From: Lasiosphaeris hirsuta
Taxonomy: Eukaryota; Ascomycota; Sordariomycetes; Sordariales; Lasiosphaeriaceae
DNA length: 64,000 bases
Direction of reading: 5' to 3'
Assembly (NCBI GenBank): GCA_030549175.1
Contig: JAUKUA010000003.1
Coordinates: 1,116,001-1,180,000 of the forward strand
Shown here: piece by piece, positions 24,365 to 36,980 of the stretch
Numbering within the stretch: position 1 is the first letter of the stretch
How the letters are laid out: every line of letters starts with the position of its first letter
Notes under the pieces: generated by a model
The model's input: only the letters and a program-made list of their open reading frames with translations
The model's database searches: none
Told to the model about the DNA's origin: nothing
Made by a program: the position numbers and the translations under genes

Positions 24365-26760
24365 CTATGAGCTAGCTCCAGACGCGAATGTCAAGCCAAT
24401 AACCTCTTGGAGCTTGGGGGCTAGCGAGGCTAAGACGGGATCAACCGCCTTCCGCAACCGGACCGCTTGTTCCTGGACTCGCGGGTCATCTTTATCGAGA
24501 GCGAGAGCTGCTTTCAGGCACCGCAGCGCCAGCATATACTTGCCTAGAACAAACATCTCAGTATTGGCCTAGAATGCGGTTTAGGGTAAAATGAGGAGGG
24601 GGGTGCCTACGTCTCCGAAAGTAGACCTCGAATCCGGCAATCTGGCCCTCAATATTCCTGGGGCTGAACTGGAGCAACGGCCCGAGAAATTTCAAGGCAT
24701 CGCCTAGCGGATCCGAGGTCGCCACCAACTTCAGCCCAGTGGGATCATCATCCTTCTTCTTGACGTCCTCGACATCTTTGCTCTTCGGCGCTGTGGTCTT
24801 GTTGGGGTCTTGCTTGGCAGCCTTCTCAGCAGCCTCGCGTTCCGCCTTTTGAGCTTCCTTCTTGGCCTTCTTGGCCGCCTTCTTTTTCTCCGCGACATCC
24901 CCGCCATTCGCTCCGCTGCCGCCGGTCCCATTGACACCGTTAGGGCCCTGAGGCTTGTCATGCATGGCGATGTAGAGCTTGATGGCGTCCAACGCAGCCC
25001 GGAAGAAGAACGGGTGCTCTCGGAGTTCGTCCTCCCACCGCACCATGTCGATGTAGGCCCTGATCTGGCCCTTACGCAGAGAGAAGCTGTGGAAATCAAA
25101 CTGATCCTCTTGCCAAATATCAAAGATGTTGAAGATAGTGTGATAACGCTTGAGCGCCAGACCAACGTTACCGCGTCTCTGCCACGCCTCTCCATCCTCG
25201 GTCAAGTACCAGATACACTGCATGTCGATGAGGTCAGCAAGGGGGCCACCAGCTGTTTCCACCCGTGTAAACAAGCCCATTGTCTGCAGGGCCCTGTCGT
25301 TTTCGTTGTTGCGCAGTTGGTATTTTGCGGCTTTAGAGTTGATATAGCGATCCCTGGTGTCAAGAGAACGGGCTTCGTCCATGGCCACTGATGCCTTTTC
25401 CAGGTCTCCTTGATGCTTATATATCCTGGCCTTGGTCATGTGGAAGTCAACATTCTTGGGGTCCAGTTCGAGCGCCTTCTCCACAAACGCCATGGCCTTT
25501 GTAAGATCGCGGCTCATAAAGTAGTTGTAGTGTTGCGCCAGGAAGTACAGAGCGGCACCTTCTCCTTTAGAGCTGTCGCCATTGGCGTGCTCCTTCTCGC
25601 CCCCGGTACTCTTGTGCTCGTTCAGATACTCCTCGGCCAAGGCTGGGAGAGTAGTCTGCTTGAACGAATCAGAGTACAGGTGCTTCAAATTGGCAAAGGT
25701 GGAGGGCACGCCCTTGTCAAACATCAAGTTCAGGTACGCCCTAGCAGCTACTTTGAAGTTCTCATCTGTAAATAGTTGGGTTAGTGCCTCTCTTGTGTGC
25801 AAATGTATGTGCCCGAGCGTGACTGCCAACTAAATGAGGGGGATAAGGAATATTACCAGTCAAAAAGTCCAGGGGCAAACGTCGGGCGGCATCGGAGCGT
25901 GGGTTCTTTACAGCGTATTCGTCATAAACTGCCTTCTGCGAGTCCTCGTCGTCCTTGGAGATCCCTAACGCTTCGATTAGGGACTTGTAGTAGTCGGGGT
26001 GTTCCGAGTTTCTGTCCAACAGGGCTCGGTATGCTTTTGCTGCGTCAGCTCCCCTGCCGAGCTGGGCGAGGTAGCGCGCGCGAAGCTCCATGACAGCCAG
26101 CCTGTCGAGATTATTATTGCCGTCGGCCTCCAAATGTTCCAGCGCCCTCCCAATATCGCCTGCCTCGGCAATGATCGAATTCTTGTAGAGAACGGCTTCG
26201 GAGTTCTCGAAATCGGTTTTGGAAGGGGCGGTGGTCACCGACTTCTCGAACGTTGAGAGGATGGTCTCCGCCTGCTTGAGGTTACCCTCGAGATGATAAG
26301 CGATGGCGAGGGCCGTCCAGTTTTGGCGCAGTTGTGGTCGCGCCTTAAGCATTACCAATCTGCTTTGTACATAGCCCTGATAGTCGCGCATCTGGATCTG
26401 CAGGATGGCTAGATCACGCTGGATCTGCTGGGAGTCAGGCTCGAGCTTCAGCGCAAACTTGTAGGCCTTGATGGCCTCATCAAAGTTCTTGTTGGTGCGG
26501 TAGAGGATTCCATAGACGTGCCAGCAGATGTGTGACTTCATGTCGATCGTCAGAGCCTCCTTGGCGAGAGCGAATGCCTCGTCAGTCTTGCCCTGAGCAT
26601 TCATAATGAGGGCCTTCATGGACATGGTGTCGGCATGCTTGGGGTTCTTCTTGAGGATCTGCTCGGCAGCCTTCAGGCCCCGCTTGTACTGTTTGTCCTC
26701 ATAGTGGCGGATGACAGTACGGAAGAGGTTGGCCTCTCTCGTACTCAAGGGTTGCGGCAT
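24365..26760 (-). CDS. nat1: NatA N-terminal acetyltransferase auxiliary subunit (Nat1/Naa15)
   Basis: Three exons on the minus strand: 26760-25857, 25765-24611 and 24543-24365, about 745 residues. Introns are GTAATA..TTACAG (91 nt, phase 1) and GTAGGC..TTCTAG (67 nt); choosing the second TAG acceptor restores the frame as FRRRKYMLALRCLKAA. The protein is a superhelix of TPR repeats from the first residues (STREANLFRTVIRHYEDKQY, GLKAAEQILKKNPKHADTMS). Later features are MRDYQGYVQSRLVMLKARPQ and DFLTDENFKVAARAYLN. A Lys/Ala/Glu-rich insert (EKKKAAKKAKKEAQKAEREA) lies near residues 590-640, as in other Naa15 proteins. It anchors Naa10 to ribosomes and co-translationally acetylates Ala/Ser/Thr/Gly N-termini. 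Confidence 0.93.
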
Positions 26761-27657
26761 CGGATCGGTGGCTGGAGCTCTGATGCGTTGAGATCGAAAC
26801 TAGTGCGATGAGGAGAGTTTAGTCACAATGCCCGTCGTATGCTCTGGATCGGAATGAGCCGCGAAGCGGTGCGAAGCGGGTGCGGACAAACGGGGTGGGA
26901 CAACACACACCTTTGACGTGGTTGAGAAACACGACGTCGACGAATTTTGGTGGGGCGGTAATCCGGGCCCAAAGCCAAAGTGCAAAGCTGCGAAACGGCG
27001 GGCAGTGGAGCCAATGGGTTGAGAGGATGTGCCTTATTTCGGAGACAGGGTGGCTGGTGGCTTGGGCAGTTTGCGACGTCGTCACAGGGCACGTCGTGTT
27101 AGGTTGTGGTGTTGGCGCTTCAAAATAGTCGAGACCGACAGGAGCAAATGTTGCACTGCACAGATTACGGCCGCCGAATTTCAGTCAGGCTTGCCCGGGC
27201 GGTGGTGGGTGGGGCTCTTTCCCCCACTGGTCCCCGCCCAAACCCCGGCTCTCGGCAGCAACACCGAGCTCAGCTCACACCTGCGCCCAGACCACCCACC
27301 ACTCTTCATAGGTTGTCACGCTGTGCGACTGGAAACATTTGCGTGCTTGCGCACCTTCAATTCTTCTAAAGTCTCTCCTTTGGCTCCCTCAACAAAACCA
27401 AGCTCAATGACAACCTCCCGAGGAGCGAGACAGGCCAAAGTTCATCCTTGAGCTGAAGGTACTGGACATGTGTATATGCTATATACGTCACTTCAAGCAG
27501 ACAAGATGCAGTAGTGATATTTCTCGATACATATAGTGTTACACGATAGTTCCTAATTCCAACGCCCTGATATTGTATGTGCGTTTGGACCGCGTTTTGG
27601 TATATCGCTGTTCAATTTTGGACGCCCTCAACTCCATCATCCCCGGTTCCAACACGG
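26761..27657. other. Region upstream of the Nat1 gene
   Basis: No gene with protein character is seen. A CCAAT motif lies at about 27010 and the segment contains several cytosine-rich tracts; it probably holds the Nat1 promoter and leader. Confidence 0.5.
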
Positions 27658-27951
27658 TCATGGCTCGTCTTTCCTTTGCCGCCATCCTGCAAAGGCTTGC
27701 TCCCAGCTACTGTCGGCTGGCCCTCCGCATCGGTCTTTGACTATACGCCATGTCCTAGATCGGACGATATTTTCTATGCCTTGCTCCTGTCTAAGGACAG
27801 AAGCGAGCTGCTCAGTTCGAGGCTCCCTCGGGAAGAACCGGGCCGAATATGGATCGAGTCTCTCGTCGATTCTCCTCTCTCTATCTTTTTCGTTCTCTGC
27901 TTTCCGGAGCCCTATTTCCGGATCGCCCGGGTCAGGGCTTGTAGCAACCAT
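27658..27951 (-). CDS. Possible small hydrophilic protein, 97 aa
   Basis: ATG 27951 is in strong context (GTGCCATGG) and opens 97 codons to TGA. The product is strongly helical and charged: a basic/acidic N-terminal segment (RKAENEKDRERRIDERL), then a region rich in bulky hydrophobic and Trp residues (GIENIVRSRTWRIVKDRCG, WEQAFAGWRQRK). This amphipathic pattern is unlike the random frames nearby and suggests a real small protein. No signal peptide, membrane segment or known domain is visible. The opposite strand also has an open frame of 137 codons, so coding status is unproven. No function is assigned. Confidence 0.45.
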   Translation of the reverse strand: MVATSPDPGDPEIGLRKAENEKDRERRIDERLDPYSARFFPREPRTEQLASVLRQEQGIENIVRSRTWRIVKDRCGGPADSSWEQAFAGWRQRKDEP

Positions 27952-30900
27952 GGCACAATAACTAAGAACTTGTGTCCGGGCGTCCCATGATGGGAAAAGA
28001 ACAGCGTCCTTGAAGGCTTGGCACGAGCGAGAATCGATCTGTCGCAGGAATGATCGCGAGCCGAGATGTGAGGTTGAAGACGGGTCGAAGCCAGCCTTCG
28101 AAGGTGTTACCAGGGCGTTGAGGTGCTGCGTTATGGTATCGTCAACCGAACTGCGTGATAACCGCAGAAAGTCTATGCCCTTGTCAGCGACGCTCGACCA
28201 TGACCGTTTATCAGGGCGGCTGTGAGGTCAAACCTTGAAGAATAGCTGTCGAGAAGCAGAACTGAGGGGCCAGCGGCGGTGTCGGCGACGGTTGAGCCAT
28301 CGTGTCGTGTGGCGGGGAATGTACAGCTTTGGTAACCTCGACAGCCTCCCCAGACTGAGCTGCTCGGTTTGACCACAGAATGCCCGCCAGCGTGTCGTGG
28401 CGGCTTTCTTCTACTCAGGAGGTTGCCTGGAGTTTCTCTGCCTGCGCGGCTTCCGAATGGATTACGATGTTTGCAAGGAGTGTGTGGGATGATGTACGTG
28501 AGCTGGAGCTATACCGAGATCTCCACTTAGCGCTGGTCGGGATGATGATGAAAGCATCCATGTCGGCCAAGCTCGGGCCATTTCCTTCGCTGGGCCAGGG
28601 CAGCTTTAGGATGACTAATCCTCCTTTTTGGACATTGACGTCTTGCCCTCACAACGATCTTCGGAATACAGAGCCTCCAATTGCACTTCACCTCAGGATC
28701 CCAAGCCAAGGTGGAGATGACATTTAGTCTCCTTCCCTCCGCCACTATTTTTAATACTTGAGGCCTCACAACGTGTAATAATGAGCCAATCTCCCCAAAT
28801 ATACCTGACCTGCTCACCAACATCTTCACCCACTGCCTTGCGGTTAGCCATCAAGTGCCAATTCAAGCGTCCTATTCATGTCCAAGTACTTAAATATTTC
28901 ATCCCGGTCTGTTTTGGTGGTCCCTTTGAGGACCTAGGTTCCTTCAACTAGGGTAAAAATTCTTGAACAAATATGTCACTCTTGTTATGAGAAGGGGACC
29001 CGTGGAAAGCTTTTTGTGACTAATGATACTCACATTGTATTCTATCTCAATACTCGTGACTAAGAATACCAGGGCCATCATTAGAACATGCGTTCTCGAC
29101 ATTGGCCTCTGCGTTAAGACCACGCACCGGTTTTACGGAGCACTTTAAAATGGTTCTCTTCACGAACTGGGGCAGCAATCGGGTATTTTATCTAGGTGCA
29201 TCATGCTCATTGTGGAACGGTATACTTGGTTGTTAGTAATGACGAGGCATGGCTTGCTATTCCTTCCGCAGTTCAAAATATCCGCCTGCGCATTCGGCAG
29301 CGTGTCATGAAGCTTTAACAAGGCATTGGAGCTCATAAGGTCCGGCCAGTTGTGGGTTTTACGGTCTATAGGATATACGTAGACTAGCCACAGAGGCGCT
29401 GAAGTTCAACATTTTGCTCCATATGATGCCTCTTTGACATGGCGGCTATTTTGCCCAGTACGGTATTACAATAGACTCCAGCACAGCAGTCAGATGTTTG
29501 ATACATTAGCCCCTTCGCAGCATTACATGTTATTCGTCATGCATATGTGCCGGGTCCCATCAAGTGCCTAGTACCAAATCTAGCCAATGCGACAAAGCTT
29601 CACTTGCTGCGCCTAGTCCTCCAACTTCTTGGATACTATTCAGCGAACCGCAGTCAAAGGCAGAGAACATGGGGAAACGGCGAATTTCACGGGTTGCTAA
29701 CAATGCTCAGTTTGCAATGGGGATGTAAAACTTGAAGACTTGAAGGAATTACTCATGGGGGTATATTGGAGCCCCCTTTCTAGGCAATGAGCATGGTTAT
29801 TTGCCCAACGGTGTCCCAAAAAATAGGGGTTAGATGCTGGCAGTAAGCCCCTGAATGCCCGTGTCAGTGTATTAGATTTGGATATTGCATATGCGGGTAA
29901 TCGAAGCAAAGCGGGAGTTATAGCATTGACTGCTAGAGGCACATATCCGATTCACCAGGAAAGGGGCGAAGCCAACAGGCGAAACTGGACATTCCAGGTT
30001 GTGTACACAGATGTCCCATGGGACTGGGAGCTCTGCACTGGGCACACCCCGAGTGATCCTTGCTCACCCGTCCGGGCCGCAAAGCCGGATCGACTCGAGG
30101 TTAGACTCCTCAAGGCCAAAACAAGGGGGGAAGGACAAGGACCCGCCTTCTCCGAACATATATCTGCCTCTGATGCTGGCTGAAGCGGCGTCACCCAAAG
30201 GACAAAAGGAAGGCAGGACATGCGATCGAGTTGATGGCTAAGATCTCGTCAGCCCCTAGCATCCACTTCTTATCGATTGCATATGCAAAAGACAGAAACC
30301 AGACATGTTGACGCGCGCTTTGGCGGAACCCGGAGAGCAAAGCACACCTTGGTCAATTTGATTCAGGGGTTCAGGCGGCGGACAGACCCAGGATGGGAGC
30401 TCTCAGAGGCTAAAATGCCACGTTCAAATCAGCCAAAACCCACTAATTTGGCTGGCTGGATGTGGGCGAGGTGTGCGCAACATCCTATCCAATCTTGACT
30501 GGCACCCGTGCTCTCGCCGTGGTGTGCGGAATGCGGGTAGGAGTGTGTAGGACCAGTGGACCAAGCCCGAGCGGTGGGAGCTGTTGCGACGAATATAGCT
30601 GCTTCTCATCCGCCAGGAAGCAGGCAAGACGGGCTGCTAAGCGGGAAGTGGAGAGAGCTCGAAGCGCGTCCCAGCCACATTGTCGGCTTGGTTTAGATAT
30701 TTGGATATGGCTTGGGTGGTAGGCTGGGCAGATCTCGCCAATTTGGGGCGCGAGGGCGAGGGGTAAAAGACAGGCGAACAAGCGAGCAAGCGACTTGACG
30801 TGTAGTGGAAGCCAAGGGAGCGCCTACAATGCGCGCATCGGCCCCAACGGTGTGGTGGGTAAAAGGCCTCCCCAGATGCGACCACTAGGCGAAAGTGTGG

Positions 30901-32299
30901 AGGCGGCCCAACGGGCGGATAATTCTGGTTCACTGCGCTTGACTGGTTGTCTGATTCTGATACTGCCGCAAAGCTCCTTTTTTTTTCTTCTCCTTTGGCT
31001 GGAAGACCGGGCAGCCTGAGAGATACATTCGATGATGCGGGTAGACGGCTGGATTCGTTTGATGGTGCACTCATGCCTGCGAACTGTTGTGAGGTGCATC
31101 TGGCCTGATTGGCCCTGGAGCCAAGTTGCAGCCAGTGACCAGCACCGTGGTGGGCGCCAAGTGACCACCGGCCCGCCACAGCATGTGAAGCGGGGCAACT
31201 CTTCGCGGCGTGCGCCGTTCACATCCCCCAACCTAACAGAGGACCAGATCGGCATCACTCAATTCAGGGGCAGCGCGGGACAAGTCGACACAGGGCAGGG
31301 GCCACAACAGAACCAGAGAGTCCGAAATTGTAATTATGTAAGTCGCAGTGGCCCGGACCTACCACCTTGCACCCGCCTCCAAGAGAGTAAAAAGGGTCAA
31401 GGGGGAGATTGAGAGAGAGAGGAAGCTTTGGCCTGGTCGACGCAGACCCTCTATCACACCCATGGCTACGGAAGACGCGAAGGACATGACGGTTGCAGAC
31501 CTGGCAGCAAGAGAGCGGATCGAGGCTGTTCTGCCGGACAGAAGCGATGCTGCATGTTTACCTGTTTCATCTGGGATAAAAGGAACGTGGGACGGAGGTG
31601 GAGAAAGTCCTTGCCGTCCTCACAGGCCGTCCGCGGGGCATTGCCAGTTCTCGCTGGCCCCCGTTGCCTGTCGCGGCTGGCCATCGCCAGTGAAGAGACC
31701 TGGCGGAACACGAGTCGGTCGGTGTCATGTTATGGCGCCCGACAAGACATCACGAGAGGCTTCAGCCAACGAGCAACCGATGGGCTGGAGGCGCATGTGC
31801 GTGTAGGCTTGGCGCGCCCCCGGGCCTGGAGAGCCGAGCTCACTGTGTGTGCGAGTCGTCGGCCGGCACTTGAGAAGGAACGACCTAGACCACACACAAC
31901 ATGCACAATCTGCCCGGCAAGCCCTCCTCTCATGCCTGTGTCCCCTAGACCTTTAGGCTTTGGGCAGCCATTCCTATTCCCAGCAGTCGGTGGATAAACA
32001 TCAGATACGGATTAGCCCGTGCGATGTTGGTGTCTCTTGCTGTTGCAATGATGCGCGGGTGGTCTTAGAGATAGGAGAGGATATGCAGCCAGCCTGTGGG
32101 ATATCCCCCTCCATGCCGATGAGATACGGGTGCGGTGGGCCGCCCGGATGTGCTCCGTGTGTTTTCGGCGCTACCTTCCTCCCATATTAACCGACCAGCT
32201 GTGAGGGCCCAAAGAAGGCCCGTTGGCCGGCATTATCGCGCCTTGCATCGAGAGGGGCTTCCGAGTTGCGTGGGCCGACAGACCCAGCGCAATGCCCAG

Positions 32300-32345
32300 C
32301 ACCCACCTACCTAGATAGCCAGGGAGGAAGGTAGGTAGGTAGGTG
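32300..32345. repeat. ACCT/AGGT inverted microsatellite
   Basis: An ACCCACCTACCTAG stretch is followed 12 bases later by AAGGTAGGTAGGTAGGTG, so the two halves are largely complementary and could form a hairpin. The same tetranucleotide recurs at about 32536. Confidence 0.7.
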
Positions 32346-34025
32346 AGCATGAGCATGCGCCAAATAGCAGAAAGGACAGAAAGCTTGGGACCTAGGCAGG
32401 GAATAGGGAGGCGAACCCTCCCACTGCCCTGGGTTCATCGGTTCATCTGTCCGCAGTATGAACGTGGATGTAGGCTTGTCCTGAGGTGGACCGTAGGTAC
32501 TATGTACATACGTACCCGACACACATGATGGATAGGTACCTACCTACCTCACAGTCGGAAACAGCCACCTCACATTATCCCGAACAGATTTACCGGCGCG
32601 GTTCACGCGAATGGCGGCAGGCGGGAACCGCAGCGGAATATCAGGCCCACGGCACATTATATACCCCCTCCAGACCTTCAAGCCTCTGTGCATGCAAGTC
32701 TCCCGGGGTTATGGAAGAGACAAATGTCGAGTTGGATGCGTGTCAATTGACGCTGGGCCGGGATCAACGCCTAGCCAATCGCTAATCTGGGGGAGCCAAA
32801 TCGGCCGCCATCTGTGCCCTCTGTGCCTATTGAAACGCTGTGTCAGAACCTTGGTTGGTCTGTCTAGACCGGATTTTATCAACCTTGGATACGCTTCTTG
32901 GGATCCGTCGCAACTGCTGCTAGCCAAATCATAGACTTTTTTATTGTATTTTTGCTCCATCTCGGCAGGGGCCAAACGGCGCGCACGAACGGCTGCGCCC
33001 CGTTGTCGTTGCCCCCGTTTTGACCGAAGGGAGAAGGTCCATCCTGCGCAACCTGGTAGCCAGCAAGGTAGGCAGTCTCGCAATGGACGGGTAGGGTAGC
33101 GTGTCAAATGCGTAGGTAGACTGTAGCATGTCGCTCGAGGGTGAGTGCAGGTACGGTACATAATCCGTACAGGAGTACATACAAACACACCGATGGACCT
33201 GGACTGGACCGTTTTGAGCAGGTCGCGGCTGGCGCCTCCCAGGATCCACAAGACGCACCTAGAGATACGCGACGCCCTTGTGCTCCAACTTTTTGTAGAT
33301 GCGGACGGGCTACTCCCCAGGTCAGTATGTATGTACCTTGGTGCAAGCCCATCTCTCGACAGTGGACAAAACGGCCGGAAGAGCCACATCATCCAGCGAG
33401 CATGTATTATTGTCGCCCCCCCTGCTCGTCGGTAGTCTTGGGTGCATGGCACCCTCTTCATTAAAGGCGTTAATTCATGCCTCTGTGCCTCTGCCGCTCC
33501 TCGAGGAATAAGATCCACATAGCTTTCATAGATAGAGTCGCCGACCCTGGCCCGGGGGACGAAACAGCCTGTTTAGGCTGGGCCATCGTTAAGTGAATAT
33601 CTGTTGTTTGCCCGCCCGCGCCGAGTCGCAGCCGTGTAGGCGTGCAGGCGTGCAATCCGCTGCAGAACCCAGGACCTGGGGAGAGGGGAAACATTGCGTT
33701 GGAGACGTTGTCGCAGCTCATCTGGATTCTCCAGATCCTCGCACCGGTCTGGAATTTGAGAAAGCCAGGGATCGCGCGGAAGCGACCGGGGTCCAAGAGC
33801 CTCGTTAAGCCCCAAGAGACAGGGGACAGGCGTTGAGGAGGCTACTGGAGAGAGACACCTGCAGCTGGTGCATTGCTGAGAAGCGCGCATTGCACTTTGC
33901 ACAGCTGGGCCAATATACGGATGGAATACGTATCGAGGAAATTTCTCAGAGCAGCCACACCAGCAGCAAGGCAGGTCAGTCCACACACAGGAATCCCGGC
34001 CCAGGGTCGCGTCCTCCCCTGGTCG

Positions 34026-34070
34026 TTTTTTTTTTTTTGGGTCAGGAATCGTGGCTCCATAAAAAAAAAA
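34026..34070. repeat. T13 ... A10 tracts just before the transcription factor start
   Basis: A 13-base T tract (34026-34038) and a 10-base A tract (34061-34070) flank a 22-base spacer, ending 18 bases before ATG 34089. The pair could form a hairpin in the leader or act as a nucleosome-excluding promoter element. No function is demonstrated. Confidence 0.6.
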
Positions 34071-34088
34071 TCTAATTAAATTCCCAGT

Positions 34089-36980
34089 ATGGCTCAACCC
34101 TCCGAGTCGTCCCAGTCTCGACCGCAGCCTCTGGACCCAAGTTCCGTCAAGTCGCACGCTCCGCTGGGCAATGAGCACCAGCAGCAGCAGCAGGACCAGC
34201 AGGACCACCACCAACACCACCAACATATGCTGCAGCGCGAGGAGGCACCGCAGCCCCGGTACACCAACGCGACTGCAAGCAAGGACTGCACACATTCCTT
34301 CGCCGGTGGTGCCCAACACGTCTTGAGAGGAGGTGACGAGGAGGACACTTCGGATGGTGGTTCGGCAACCCACTCATACCCAAACAATCGCGCGTCGATC
34401 AACGGTCCGGTAGACACGATAGAAGGCCTCGACGCCGGCCGGCACGAAACGCGGTACAACGGCGTATCGCCGTTGTTGGCCTCGCCGCTCATGTCCAACG
34501 CCCAGCATCCCCAAGGGCCTCATCGCCAGCAGGTCAACTATCCAAGCCCGACGTCCTACCCACCCGCCGGCCTCACCACGACCCACTATGCGTTCCCACC
34601 GCAACCAGCTCCGCCGCCCGACCACTACCGGCAAACAGCCACGGCTCTCCCGAGCATGCGAACTCTCGACCATGCTCCGCAGCAGCAGCAGCAACAGCAT
34701 CCGCAACAACACCAACACCAACACCAACACCAACAGCACCACCAGCAACAGCAGCACACAATGGCCATGGCCAGCCACATGGCCGGCCCAATGGCTCCAG
34801 GACCTCCGATGGGATACTACAGCGTGCCGCCTCACGCGTACAGCATCCATGCAGACCCGAATGCGATGCGGTTTGCCATTGCGCCGGGCATGGCCGATCC
34901 GCGCATCGCGCTCAGCGGAGGGAGGCACAAGAAGGTACCGGTACAATGAAGCAGTCCCTCTGTTCTGCCTGGTAAGCTGAAGCGCTGACGTTGGGGCTGG
35001 TTTTTGCCTGACAGGAAATCAAGAGAAGGACAAAAACAGGGTGCTTGACGTGCCGCAAACGAAGGATAAAGGTGAGTTGTCGACATTTTCCTTTTCTCTG
35101 GTCGCTGCTTTTTTTTCCCTCTCTCTTTCTGTAGCTGTCACGGCAGCCGGGTATTTCTTTTCTTCTCCGTCTTGCCCTTGGGGTGGTTGTGACGGCGACA
35201 GGGTACGAGGCAGTGTTTACTTAGAAAAGGGAAAAGGGAGAGCTGGGTTGCAATTGGAGAGCGACAAGACTCGGATGCTCGCTTGGGTCAACGATATGCT
35301 TTCGCTTGTGATGGCATGGGCAGCCTCAACGCTTGACTTGGAGCTACGCCGAAGCGAGAACGCCGGGCAATCCTCCCGCCGCACCTAGGGACCAAACCCG
35401 GGACCAGACCTGACAAGGCCCAAAACCTCACCGCAACCACCCCAGCGCGAAATTCTGCCCGATTCCCCGCCAGATTTCTCTGCCTTGATTTTGCGCTCTG
35501 ACACGATATTGTTTGTTTTGCAGTGCGACGAGGCGCATCCGACGTGCAACAATTGCAAAAAGTCGAAGCGCGAGTGCCTGGGCTACGATCCCATCTTCAA
35601 GCAGCAGCAAGGGCCTGCCGCGATCCAACCGGCGCCCAACAACAACCAGCCACCAGCCGTTATTACAACCCTCGCCTCCGTCCCAACCCTTCCATCCTCA
35701 AACAATCACCCCTACCAACAGCCGCCGCCAATAGTCCCGAGTTCATACCCGCCCTCAGTCCCCTCTAGCATCACCTTTGACTCGCCCGTGTCGTCGACCC
35801 CTCAAAGCGTCAAGACCGAGTCAGGCTTTGACTACTCGGCCGCCATTGACCCGGCGCTTCAAGGTGCTGATTTGTCGAGTGGTGCTGGCACGCCTGCTTC
35901 TCAGTATCAACAGATCAAACTGGAAGGCGCAGACCAGGGAGCTGGTGTGAGGAATCAACCCAAAGGTGGCACCCCATCCCCCCTCTTACCTATACCTATC
36001 TTTCATTATCCCGCTCGCAGCCCTTCCTTCAGCTCCACGAGTTCCCATCGGCTTATAAAAGCTTTCCAGCGAAAAAGATGAAGGTCGATGAGCTTATTGC
36101 GCTGGGGGGTGCGGCCCCCCCAACCCCAAGCTCACCCCCGTCCGCCTATGATACCGACGAGAGCGCGAGACTGTACCATGAGGTCTACGCCCGAGGCCTG
36201 ACTCTATTTTTTGAGACGAAGTGGTACGAGCCCAAGTCAGGCCAGACGGGGGCATCCAATCCAGTCCTCGTCCTTCGCAACAACCCACAATCCACCGCCG
36301 TCTTCACTTCTTTTCTCCACAACATTGTTGACATTAAGAGCACCGATTCGGCCGATTTGGTATACTCCAGCCACCTCGAAACGTGTGTTGTCTGGGCGCT
36401 CACCACCCTCCCCTTCTCCTGCGCCCTTCAGGATATGACTCAACGGCCAACTGATTTCCTTCCTACCGAGGACGACACATTGGAGGCACGGAACCGTGTG
36501 TATGTTTTTGAGACACTGGTATCGGGCGAAACGTTACGCAGCAACCCATTATCGATGCCGACCACGAGTAATATCAGCACAGCGCGGAAGCATGAGTTGG
36601 AATTCTGGTATCATCTTGCCCAATACCTTCTCGAAGCGCATTCGTCATTGTCACCCTCGGATGGTGCCATGAGGGAAAATTACCTTGGGCTGATGAGGTC
36701 TCTTTTGGATGGGCGAGAGAACCGGGATGTCCTATACAGCATTGCAGTCCTCCGGGAGTACACAGCACACTGGGACGCGGCGGTCAACGAGCAGACAGTG
36801 CCCTCCCATCTGGAAGAATCCGAGCCTCGCTCCAAGCTCGCAGTGGCCACCAGGTTCATCCGGGACGAGTCCGCATCGGCGGGTGGCACAACCAATGTGG
36901 TTCGTCGATTTGCTGACATTGCATACCGCGCCTTTGTCCGGCCCGGTGTCAATGTCAATACGAAGGGGAGGCGGGACTAG
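34089..36980 (+). CDS. Zn(II)2Cys6 transcription factor
   Basis: Four exons: 34089-34934, 35015-35071, 35524-35946 and 36021-36980, about 761 residues. Introns: 80 nt (GTACCG..GACAG), 452 nt (GTGAGT..TTGCAG) and 74 nt (GTGAGG..CTCGCAG). The N-terminal 280 residues are disordered with Gln/His runs. The DNA-binding cluster is split across exons 2 and 3: GCLTCRKRRIK joined to CDEAHPTCNNCKKSKRECLG, with all six cysteines present. A Pro/Ser/Gln linker follows, then FLQLHEFPSAYKSFPAKKMK and a helical regulatory domain of about 300 residues with no transmembrane part. The form GCLTCRKRRIKCDE...CLGYDPIFKQQ is shared with a subfamily of fungal regulators. Targets are unknown. No enzyme cluster surrounds it. 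Confidence 0.88.
34179..34232 (+). repeat. CAG/CAC codon repeat (Gln/His tract 1)
   Basis: CAGCAGCAGCAGCAG and CACCAC-type triplets encode QQQQQDQQDHHQHHQHM in the transcription factor N-terminus. Length variation between strains is likely. Confidence 0.8.
34678..34761 (+). repeat. CAG/CAACAC codon repeat (Gln/His tract 2)
   Basis: A CAG run followed by a CACCAA hexamer repeat encodes alternating His-Gln in the transcription factor. It is a microsatellite inside a coding exon. Confidence 0.85.

Larger units (their letters stand above)
27952..34088. other. Gene-poor 6.1-kb region
   Basis: No gene is supported. About 28740-29960 is distinctly richer in A+T than its flanks and full of stops in all frames, as in decayed DNA. 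From 30 to 33.5 kb the sequence is GC-richer with scattered open frames up to 269 codons (minus strand, 32709-33518) that have no convincing domain, start context or splice pattern. AGGT/ACCT microsatellites occur at 32300-32345 and 32536-32552. The last part (33800-34088) should carry the promoter and leader of the transcription factor gene. Confidence 0.5.

Noticed and set aside
30637..31179. 180-codon minus-strand open frame
   Set aside because: Ser/Pro/Arg-rich with no motif, no matching splice signals, and overlapped by equally long frames on the other strand.
32300..32552. CRISPR-like or structured repeat array
   Set aside because: The repeats are simple AGGT/ACCT tetranucleotides without constant-length spacers; they are microsatellites.
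32709..33518. 269-codon minus-strand open frame
   Set aside because: No domain, no convincing start context, erratic composition rich in Arg/Cys/Pro as in random GC-rich frames, and overlapped by other open frames.
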